Of a DNA stretch of 64,000 nucleotides, positions 57,445 through 64,000 are shown piece by piece. The notes under the pieces were generated by a model that saw only the letters and a program-made list of their open reading frames with translations, was not told the DNA's origin and made no database searches. Each line of letters begins with the position of its first letter. Positions within the stretch are counted from its first letter, which is position 1. A program made the translations under genes and the position numbers. This stretch comes from Bacillus sp. N13C7 (GTDB taxonomy: Bacteria > Bacillota > Bacilli > Bacillales > Bacillaceae): the NCBI RefSeq assembly GCF_026790065.1, contig NZ_JALAMO010000006.1:206824-270823 (forward strand). Direction: 5' to 3'.

Positions 57445-58356
57445 TTGTCGTTACAACAATACGAAATTTTATTGGATTCTGGTACAAATGAATTAGAAAT
57501 TGTGAAGTTTGGCGTGGGCGATAATGCTTTCGGAATTAACGTCATGAAGGTAAGAGAGATTATTCAGCCAGTCGAGGTGACATCAGTGCCTCACTCTCAT
57601 CAGCATGTTGAAGGCATGATTAAGCTCAGAGGAGAGATTCTTCCTGTGATCAGCCTCTTCTCATTTTTTGGAGTTGAGCCTGACGGATCAAAAGACGAGA
57701 AATATATCGTGACTGAATTTAATAAACGGAAAATCGTTTTTCATGTCGGCTCTGTTTCGCAAATTCACCGAGTGTCCTGGGAAGCTATTGAAAAACCGAC
57801 ATCATTAAATCAAGGGATGGAGCGGCACCTTACCGGGATTATTAAGCTCGAAGACCTGATGATCTTTTTGCCTGACTATGAGAAGATTATTTATGACATC
57901 GAATCAGATTCAGGTGTGGATACGTACAATATGCATACCGAGGGCTTCGATGAAAGAAGAACTGATAAAAAGCTTATCATTGTAGAGGACTCACCGCTCT
58001 TAATGCGCCTCTTGCAGGATGAATTAAAAGAAGCAGGGTACAACAATATCGCTTCGTTTGAAAACGGAAAAGAGGCATATGACTACATTATGAACCTTGC
58101 TGAAAACGAAACTGATTTATCAAAACAGATTGATATGATTATTACTGATATTGAAATGCCAAAAATGGACGGACACAGGCTTACAAAGCTGCTGAAGGAA
58201 AATCCGAAAAGCTCAGATGTGCCGGTTATGATTTTCTCATCGTTAATTACAGATGATCTGCGTCACCGCGGAGAGGTTGTTGGCGCAGATGAGCAAATCA
58301 GCAAGCCTGAGATCAGTGATTTGATTAAAAAAGTGGATACGTATGTTATCGAATAA
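57445..58356 (+). CDS. cheV: Chemotaxis adaptor CheV
   Basis: 303 residues, a CheW-like coupling domain (about 1-155) fused to a response-regulator domain (about 175-303) with Asp235 in [13 protein letters not shown] as phospho-acceptor. It links receptors to CheA and takes part in adaptation. TTG start with GAGGGATTGAA gives the known length. Confidence 0.96.
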   Translation: MSLQQYEILLDSGTNELEIVKFGVGDNAFGINVMKVREIIQPVEVTSVPHSHQHVEGMIKLRGEILPVISLFSFFGVEPDGSKDEKYIVTEFNKRKIVFHVGSVSQIHRVSWEAIEKPTSLNQGMERHLTGIIKLEDLMIFLPDYEKIIYDIESDSGVDTYNMHTEGFDERRTDKKLIIVEDSPLLMRLLQDELKEAGYNNIASFENGKEAYDYIMNLAENETDLSKQIDMIITDIEMPKMDGHRLTKLLKENPKSSDVPVMIFSSLITDDLRHRGEVVGADEQISKPEISDLIKKVDTYVIE

Positions 58357-58363
58357 ATAAAAA

Positions 58364-58397
58364 CAGCCGTTGCCTAAAGGGGCACGGCTATTTTTAT
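58364..58397. terminator. Bidirectional terminator, cheV / ykyB
   Basis: AGCCGTTGCC and GGCACGGCT arms with A/T flanks on both sides. Confidence 0.85.
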
Positions 58398-58398
58398 T

Positions 58399-58863
58399 TT
58401 AAAAGTAACTTTCGCCAAGTTTTTTAAAGACCGGTTTATGGTAAGCCGGCTGCTGGCGATTTGGCACAAGCGGCTTTTCTTTCATGCCGACATATTCTTG
58501 CAATAGGTGTTTCGCTTTTGTTAAAGACATTTGAGCTTTAGGATTTCGGTACGATTGATTAAGTGTACCTAAATGCGGAAGATGTTCGAAGTCTTCTTTA
58601 GTTGGAGGCATGTGAAAATAGTAGTCTCCGATTGAGATAAGCACGTCCGATTGCTGTTGGCTGAACCTTGGATTTTTTGAAAAATGAAGCCCTATTTTCT
58701 TTCCTTTACCTTCTTTGACAAGCTTTTGCAAAGCCCGTTTTTTCAGCAGATATAGGTATTTAGGGTTGGGGGCGGTTTTTGCATGGCGATTCACAGTGTA
58801 AACTGCTTTTGAAAGATTTTCTACGGTTGGCTGCAGATCTTTCGTATATGCATGGTCGTCCAT
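58399..58863 (-). CDS. ykyB: Conserved hypothetical YkyB
   Basis: 154 residues, basic and soluble, no known catalytic motif. The N-terminal half (ENLSKAVYTVNRHAKTAPN) and central FSKNPRFSQQQSDVLISIGD are conserved in Bacillus. ATG with AAAGGAGAG on the minus strand. Confidence 0.85.
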   Translation of the reverse strand: MDDHAYTKDLQPTVENLSKAVYTVNRHAKTAPNPKYLYLLKKRALQKLVKEGKGKKIGLHFSKNPRFSQQQSDVLISIGDYYFHMPPTKEDFEHLPHLGTLNQSYRNPKAQMSLTKAKHLLQEYVGMKEKPLVPNRQQPAYHKPVFKKLGESYF

Positions 58864-58942
58864 TATTTCTCTCCTTTGCTCTAATCAAATTCTATATGAT
58901 TAGATTATACTTTTTTAAAGTTGAAATGCAAATATTGAATGT

Positions 58943-58984
58943 AAAAATGCGCTTTTTTCTAAGAAAAAAAGCGCATTTTTTACG
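58943..58984. terminator. Terminator of ykuC
   Basis: AAATGCGCTTTTTT and AAAAAAAGCGCATTT pair fully; T-runs on both strands. Confidence 0.85.
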
Positions 58985-58988
58985 TATA

Positions 58989-60281
58989 TTATACAGATCT
59001 TGCTTTCTTTTTCGGCTGCTCTTGAAATGCTTCCTGAACATTTACTTCTACAGCCTGCGCACTGTATTTTGGCAGTGCAACAAAATAAAAAATAAAAACA
59101 AGCAGGATGATAACGCCCATGCCGTAATAAAGATAATCAATGTTTGAAACGAACTTAGGAAATAACAGCGCAACTAAGCCGAGTGTCAAAGACTGTGCAA
59201 ACATCATAAAAGGGTCCTGCAAGCCGCTGACACGTCCCATCAGCTTCGGATGAACAATCTTTGGCATCCATCCTCCAATTGCAATGTTGATCGGTCCGAT
59301 GCACATTCCCAGGGTAAAAGCTGCCGCGTAAAACACCCATAAAACGTTCGTATAGCCAAGGACGAAAATCAGCAAGCCTGCAATGAAAATCGGTATTGAC
59401 ATTAAAAAGTGCGGCTTCACTTTTTTAGAGATGACTGTACCGATTACACTTCCAGCCAGCAGCCCAAACCCGAGTGCGATCGTAAATACAGACGTATGCC
59501 ACTCATAACGGTCAGGCGCCAATCCATATTTCATTGTAAACATCGGCAATACGGCGAATCCTCCGTTGACAAATCCAAAAATGAAGAAACCGAATATAAG
59601 AGATGCCAGCAGTTTGTTTTTTAAAATATAGAGAATGCCTTCCTTAAAATCATTGAATGAATCTTTAACAGAAGCTTTTCTCCAGCTGAATGCACCGTTT
59701 GGCTGTCGGGCTTCTTTCGGAATCCGGCAGCTGCGGATCAGCAGCCCGGAAATGATAAAGCTGACAAAATCAAGAATAATGGCGCCTTCAATTCCAATTG
59801 TGTTGTACATAACAGCGCCGATTCCGACCCCGAACACCATAAAAATACTAAAAAGCATCTGGTTAAGCCCTGCCGCTTTCGCATAATGCTCCTTTGGCAG
59901 GATGGCTTGTACCAAACTGTTTTCTGCCGGAAAGAAAAACTTCGTGACAGCGCTTCTGACAAATAAAATACAAAAAACAAGAGGAATATTGCCGGTAAAT
60001 AAAGTGAAAAAAAGAACGACAGTCAGGCCGGCTCTGATCCAATCACAGTTTTCAGCTACCTTTTTTCTGTCAAACCGGTCTGCCACGACTCCCACGATCA
60101 GAAATACAAATACGGTCGGAAGGGAATACATCAGCTCCGCCAAGGTCGTATATGAAGGCTGGCTGCTGAAGCGGTCCAGCAAGAAAAAAGCAAAGGCCAT
60201 GTTGCCTACTGTCGTGCCCATTTGAGAAGCGAGTGCTGCGAAAAATAGTCGAACAAAATTACGATTTTTAAATATATCCAT
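58989..60281 (-). CDS. ykuC: Major facilitator transporter YkuC
   Basis: 430 residues with 12 membrane helices. The MFS loop motif is DRFDRKKVAENCDW in loop 2-3. The closest broad type is the drug/macrolide efflux subfamily (enterobactin/MefA-like), but the substrate is unknown. ATG with AAGGAGC. Basic C-terminus (QPKKKARSV). Confidence 0.9.
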   Translation of the reverse strand: MDIFKNRNFVRLFFAALASQMGTTVGNMAFAFFLLDRFSSQPSYTTLAELMYSLPTVFVFLIVGVVADRFDRKKVAENCDWIRAGLTVVLFFTLFTGNIPLVFCILFVRSAVTKFFFPAENSLVQAILPKEHYAKAAGLNQMLFSIFMVFGVGIGAVMYNTIGIEGAIILDFVSFIISGLLIRSCRIPKEARQPNGAFSWRKASVKDSFNDFKEGILYILKNKLLASLIFGFFIFGFVNGGFAVLPMFTMKYGLAPDRYEWHTSVFTIALGFGLLAGSVIGTVISKKVKPHFLMSIPIFIAGLLIFVLGYTNVLWVFYAAAFTLGMCIGPINIAIGGWMPKIVHPKLMGRVSGLQDPFMMFAQSLTLGLVALLFPKFVSNIDYLYYGMGVIILLVFIFYFVALPKYSAQAVEVNVQEAFQEQPKKKARSV

Positions 60282-60356
60282 AAAAACGCTCCTTACCCTA
60301 AAGGTCCCACTTTATCATATTATAAACCGCCTGTTTTTGAAACAAATAAGAAAACA

Positions 60357-60860
60357 TTACCGGTTAATTAAGACTCTTGTTCCGTTTGGCACAATGGAAG
60401 CGAGCTCGATTACGTCTTTGTTATGCATGCGAATGCACCCTTTAGAAACAGCCTTACCAATCGAAGATGGATTATTCGTCCCGTGTATTCCGTAGTGCTG
60501 CTTTGAAAGGCTTAACCAATAAGCGCCAAATGGGCCGCCGGGATTGCGCTGGCGGTTAATAATGTAAAACTCGCCAGTAGGCGTTTGCGTTAGGATTTTG
60601 CCAACGGCGATGGGATAGGTTTTCATTAACCGATTATTTTGAAACAGCGTAAGGGTCTTCGCTCCGATTGAGACTGCGATATGATATGGGATTGTATTAG
60701 GGTCAGGCAGTCCGGGGATGACAATGGACTGCCCCGCAGTGAGCCCTGCCTGCAGTGACGGATTAGCTTGGAGTAATGCAGCCGTGCTGATTCTGAAATC
60801 AGCCGCGATACTGTTCAGTGTATCACCTTGCTTCACCTGGTACGTAAGCAGTTTCCTCAT
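60357..60860 (-). CDS. ykuD: L,D-transpeptidase YkuD
   Basis: An N-terminal LysM domain ([17 protein letters not shown]) and the catalytic YkuD domain with His123 (YGIHGTNNP) and Cys139 (SKGCIRMH) in the numbering of the 164-residue protein. It links peptidoglycan stems by 3-3 bonds. The start is uncertain: ATG at 60860 gives 167 residues but lies only three bases after AAGGAG; a CTG at 60851 would give the known 164. Confidence 0.94.
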   Translation of the reverse strand: MRKLLTYQVKQGDTLNSIAADFRISTAALLQANPSLQAGLTAGQSIVIPGLPDPNTIPYHIAVSIGAKTLTLFQNNRLMKTYPIAVGKILTQTPTGEFYIINRQRNPGGPFGAYWLSLSKQHYGIHGTNNPSSIGKAVSKGCIRMHNKDVIELASIVPNGTRVLINR

Positions 60861-60908
60861 CCTCTCCTTTTTACTTATAAGTATTGACGAGGAGCCCATC
60901 CTGCTACA

Positions 60909-61769
60909 TTAATTTGTGCTTTTTAAGGTAAAAACAGCAATTTCAGGCTTTGCCAGAAACCGCAAAGGCAGCCTGGTCATCCCGAGGCCGCGGTTTACGT
61001 AAATATGAGTGCTGCCCGTATGATACATTCCCTCTGTGTAGACATTTCCATATGGAGGCGTAATAATCGGACCGTAAAAAGGCAGCTGAATCTGGCCGCC
61101 GTGTGTGTGGCCGGACAGCTGAAGATTCACTGGATACTCTGTTGTATTCAAGGCTGCATCAGGTTCATGAACGAGCAGAATGGAAAAAAGACTGTCGCTT
61201 AGCCTTGAAAGGATGCCTTCATAATCGGGTTTTCCTAGCATTAAGTCATCAAGTGATGCAATCTCAATTTCACTGCCATCCGCGAGCGTCAATGTTTGAT
61301 AGCCATTGCGGTATACCGTAAAACCCCCGGCTGTCATCAGACTTTTGTATACGGCAGTTCCATAGCCTCCGTGATCATGATTGCCATAAATACAAAGCTT
61401 GCCGAAGGGCGCATTCAGTTTTCTTAATAACGGAATCACTGCCTGGTGTTGCTGATACGTATCAGGATTATCGATAATATCACCGGTAAACACAATGAGA
61501 TCAGGTTTACATTCATTGATTGTCAGGATGACAGTTTTTAAATCTTCCAGAGTAAAATAATCACTCAAGTGTGTATCACTGAACTGCACGATTTTAAAAC
61601 CGTCAAATCCGTGCGGGATGAGAGAGCTTTTTATGGTGTGTTCGGTTGTCTCAATCATGTGCGGCTCCAGATATCTGGCATAGCCGTATCCTCCGCCGGC
61701 CGTTATAGCTCCGGCAGCAAGAGCGCCGAACATACCTTTCAGAAATTGCCTTCTGGACATCTTTTTCAT
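60909..61769 (-). CDS. ykuE: Tat-exported metallophosphoesterase YkuE
   Basis: 286 residues. A twin-arginine signal (MSRRQFLKGMFG) and hydrophobic segment, then the calcineurin-like metal motifs FSDTHL, FTGDIID, YGNHDHGG and SGHTHGG. In B. subtilis it is exported by the TatAyCy system and stays on the wall. ATG with AAAGGTTGG. Upstream of ykuD in the same direction with no terminator between. Confidence 0.95.
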   Translation of the reverse strand: MKKMSRRQFLKGMFGALAAGAITAGGGYGYARYLEPHMIETTEHTIKSSLIPHGFDGFKIVQFSDTHLSDYFTLEDLKTVILTINECKPDLIVFTGDIIDNPDTYQQHQAVIPLLRKLNAPFGKLCIYGNHDHGGYGTAVYKSLMTAGGFTVYRNGYQTLTLADGSEIEIASLDDLMLGKPDYEGILSRLSDSLFSILLVHEPDAALNTTEYPVNLQLSGHTHGGQIQLPFYGPIITPPYGNVYTEGMYHTGSTHIYVNRGLGMTRLPLRFLAKPEIAVFTLKSTN

Positions 61770-61876
61770 TTCAAACCAACCTTTAATAGAGTTTTTCTAT
61801 TATATCATCTGTAGCTTTAAAAAATCTCATGTCAGCATGTACTGACAGAGGCAGGCATATAATGATAGAATAATAT

Positions 61877-61894
61877 TGAATGAATACTCATTCA
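61877..61894. promoter_or_regulatory. FadR operator of fadH
   Basis: TGAATGAATACTCATTCA is a perfect match to the Bacillus FadR (YsiA) operator pattern TGAATGAMTANTCATTCA. Long-chain acyl-CoA releases FadR and induces fatty acid degradation. A TATAAT lies just upstream at 61858. Confidence 0.92.
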
Positions 61895-61911
61895 CAACAG
61901 GAGGGAGAAAC

Positions 61912-62676
61912 ATGGAAAAAAAGGCAGTTATCATTACTGGCGGGTCAAGCGGCATGGGAAAAGCAATGGCGAAAAAACAGGCTGAATTGGGCTGGTACGT
62001 TATGGTGACAGGGAGGAAACAGGAAGCACTTGAGGAAACGAAAAGAGAAATTGAGACCTTTGAGGGGCAGGTTATCTGTTATCAAATGGATGTCCGTTCT
62101 GATTCCGCCGCTTCAGAAATGATTCAAGAAGCGATAAAAGCGTTTGGCCGGCTTGACGCGCTGATTAACAATGCGGCCGGAAACTTTATTTGTCCGGCAG
62201 AAAAGCTGACGCCCAATGGATGGAAAGCCGTCATTGAGATTGTTTTAAACGGTACATTCTTTTGCAGTCAAGCCGCGGCAAGGCATTGGATCGACCAGCA
62301 GCAGAAGGGCGTCATTGTAAATATGGCTGCTACATACGCTTGGGGAGCGGGAGCGGGGGTCGTTCATTCCGCTGCAGCCAAAGCAGGGGTATTGTCACTG
62401 ACAAGAACACTGGCCGTTGAGTGGGGGAGCAAATACGGCATCCGAACAAACGCGATCGCACCCGGCCCAATTGAACGAACAGGCGGTGCGGATAAGCTTT
62501 TTGAATCAAAAAAAGCGAAGGCCCGCACAATGATCAGCGTACCGCTGGGCCGGCTGGGCACGCCGGAGGAAATCGCCGCTTTGGCCGCGTTTTTGCTTTC
62601 TGACGAAGCATCCTATATAAACGGGGATTGTATCACAATGGATGGGGGGCAATGGCTGAATCCTTACCCGTTTTAA
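61912..62676 (+). CDS. fadH: 2,4-dienoyl-CoA reductase FadH
   Basis: 254 residues of the short-chain dehydrogenase family, used in degradation of unsaturated fatty acids. NADP-binding ITGGSSGMGKA near the N-terminus and NNAAGNF; Lys in SAAAKAGVL. The usual SDR Tyr four residues before that Lys is replaced by Ser, as expected for 2,4-dienoyl-CoA reductases. ATG with GGAGGGAG; the FadR operator covers the frame further upstream. Confidence 0.93.
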   Translation: MEKKAVIITGGSSGMGKAMAKKQAELGWYVMVTGRKQEALEETKREIETFEGQVICYQMDVRSDSAASEMIQEAIKAFGRLDALINNAAGNFICPAEKLTPNGWKAVIEIVLNGTFFCSQAAARHWIDQQQKGVIVNMAATYAWGAGAGVVHSAAAKAGVLSLTRTLAVEWGSKYGIRTNAIAPGPIERTGGADKLFESKKAKARTMISVPLGRLGTPEEIAALAAFLLSDEASYINGDCITMDGGQWLNPYPF

Positions 62677-62739
62677 AGCATATTAATCTTTGGATCCAAT
62701 GTGGTATAATCAGACAAAGATAGAGAAGCAGGTGATAAC

Positions 62740-63963
62740 ATGTTGGATCCACTTGATATTTTAACGAACATTGATGATGTCCTTCCATATTACCAGGCGA
62801 TTTTCAGTGCCGAGGAACAGAAGATCATCGGGTATGAAGTGCTTGGACGTATTTTGGCAGATTCAGAATTCCAAAGTCTCGGGCCCTTCTTTTTAGATGC
62901 AGGGATACCCGAAGAATATAAATTAGAGGTTGATAACAGAATTATCCGCCAGGCTCTTGACCGCTTTTTGGAGGCTGATTCTGATCTGCTGATTTTTATG
63001 AATCAGGATGCCAATCTACTGATGCTTGACCATGGTGAAAGCTTTCTGGAGCTTCTGAAAGAATATGAAGCTAAGGGAATTGAACTCCATCGTTTTGTGC
63101 TTGAAATTACAGAGCACAATTTTGAAGGGGATATTGAGCAGCTCTACCATATGCTTGCCTACTATCGTACATACGGAATAAAAATCGCAGTTGATAACAT
63201 CGGAAAAGAAAGCAGCAACTTAGACAGAATTGCCCTGCTTTCGCCAGATTTGTTGAAAATCGATTTGCAGGCCCTGAAAGTATCACAGCCGTCACCGTCA
63301 TATGAGCATGTGCTGTACAGCATATCTTTATTAGCAAGAAAAATCGGTGCGGCGCTGCTGTATGAAGACATTGAGGCGAACTTCCAGCTTCAGTACGCCT
63401 GGAGAAACGGAGGCCGCTATTTTCAGGGCTATTACTTGGTGTCTCCATCTGAAACGTTTCTAGAGAGAGATGTATTGAAACATAGACTAAAAACTGAATT
63501 TCATCAATTTATCACACATGAGAAAAAGAAATTGGAAACCGTCTATGAGCACTCCGAACAGTTTTACAAACGAGTGCATCAGGCTGTGACCTCTTTGAGA
63601 AAAAACAATCTGTCTTCTGATGATGACTTTATTAAAAAGCTGGCGGAAGAGCTGACAGATTGCAGCTTTAGAATTTACATGTGTGATGAAGAAGGCGACC
63701 AGCTGACGGGAAATGTGTTTAAACAAGATGGAGAATGGATTTACCAGCCGGAATATGCGGAAAAGAATTGGAGCTGGCGTCCTTATTTTCTGGAGAACAT
63801 TATGAGAATGAGAAATCTCAGAAAGGGATTTTTCAGTGATTTGTACAGTGATTTGGAAACAGGTGAAATGATCAGAACGTTTTCGTATCCGATGGATGAT
63901 CAAATGTATTTATTTATAGACTTGCCTTATTCTTATTTATATGAGCAGGATGGATTGATTTAA
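62740..63963 (+). CDS. ykuI: EAL-domain c-di-GMP protein YkuI
   Basis: 407 residues. An N-terminal EAL domain with the signature Glu in GYEVLGRI, FVLEITEHNFEG, and DNIGKESSNLD, where the usual DD is DN; then a PAS-like C-terminal domain (about 260-400). The B. subtilis protein binds c-di-GMP but its hydrolase activity is poor, in line with this change. ATG with GCAGGTGATAAC. From memory, ykuG and ykuH lie before it in strain 168 and are missing here. Confidence 0.92.
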   Translation: MLDPLDILTNIDDVLPYYQAIFSAEEQKIIGYEVLGRILADSEFQSLGPFFLDAGIPEEYKLEVDNRIIRQALDRFLEADSDLLIFMNQDANLLMLDHGESFLELLKEYEAKGIELHRFVLEITEHNFEGDIEQLYHMLAYYRTYGIKIAVDNIGKESSNLDRIALLSPDLLKIDLQALKVSQPSPSYEHVLYSISLLARKIGAALLYEDIEANFQLQYAWRNGGRYFQGYYLVSPSETFLERDVLKHRLKTEFHQFITHEKKKLETVYEHSEQFYKRVHQAVTSLRKNNLSSDDDFIKKLAEELTDCSFRIYMCDEEGDQLTGNVFKQDGEWIYQPEYAEKNWSWRPYFLENIMRMRNLRKGFFSDLYSDLETGEMIRTFSYPMDDQMYLFIDLPYSYLYEQDGLI

Positions 63964-64000
63964 GCGGCTGAATAGCCGTCAGCTTGTAGAGAAAACGATG
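63963..64000 (+). terminator. Start of a terminator after ykuI, cut by window edge
   Basis: CGGCTGAATAGCCG hairpin followed by the AGCTTGTAGAGAAAAC arm also seen after ykwD; the other arm would lie outside the window. Confidence 0.5.

Overview
The window is a continuous piece of a Bacillus chromosome from the B. subtilis species complex. Gene order, protein lengths and many exact motifs correspond to the B. subtilis 168 interval from ktrD to ykuI. The match is not to strain 168 itself: from memory of the 168 map (not checked by alignment), the gene pairs ykvN-ykvO (after queF) and ykuG-ykuH (after fadH) are absent here, and an extra streptogramin B lyase gene lies between ykwC and ykwD. There are no rRNA or tRNA genes, no CRISPR array, no insertion sequence and no prophage.

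Layout. 1-5.8 kb: the end of the K+ channel gene ktrD, two tiny genes, the membrane acyltransferase ykrP, the sporulation kinase kinE and the DNA-repair gene ogt. 5.9-14.0 kb: the methionine salvage locus (mtnA-mtnK, mtnU, mtnE, mtnW-X-B-D), controlled by two SAM-I riboswitches. 14.0-19.5 kb: ykvA, spo0E, eag, kinD, mhqR and the flagellar stator genes motA-motB with a clear SigD promoter. 19.5-23.0 kb: clpE, preceded by five CtsR operators, and the transporter-like ykvI. 23.1-25.7 kb: the preQ1 riboswitch and the queC-D-E-F queuosine precursor operon. 26-33 kb: sporulation and envelope genes (ykvP, ykzQ, ykvQ, ykvR, ykvS, ykzN, ykvT, ykvU, stoA). 33-37 kb: the PerR-type metal ATPase zosA and peptidase ykvY. 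37-43.5 kb: ykvZ, glcT, ptsG, ptsH and ptsI, with the GlcT antitermination target. 43.5-48.7 kb: splA-splB, ykwB, mcpC and ykwC. 48.7-50.4 kb: the accessory vgb-like gene with an elaborate leader. 50.4-64 kb: ykwD, pbpH, kinA, patA, a small ykzI-like gene, cheV, ykyB, ykuC, ykuD, ykuE, fadH and ykuI.

How the genes work together. The mtn genes recycle methylthioribose to methionine and are switched by SAM. Three kinases that feed the sporulation phosphorelay (KinE, KinD, KinA) and the Spo0A~P phosphatase Spo0E lie within 52 kb, among spore-stage genes (ykvU, stoA, splB, pbpH). GlcT, PtsG, HPr and enzyme I form the complete glucose phosphotransferase route. motA-B, mcpC and cheV are motility and chemotaxis genes, and all three units have a SigD-type -10 box.

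Most notable signal: the leader of the vgb-like gene (about 48.95-49.18 kb). It contains a promoter, short upstream reading frames, a 15-nt antiterminator arm perfectly complementary to the terminator's 5' arm, a middle hairpin, and a strong intrinsic terminator just before the lyase start. This is the architecture of drug-inducible, ribosome-mediated transcription attenuation. The lyase itself keeps the catalytic residues known for Vgb. Other points worth checking are a perfect Fur-type box next to the Per box of zosA, a 750-bp structured non-coding stretch between ykvQ and ykvR, and several unassigned short reading frames with good ribosome binding sites.
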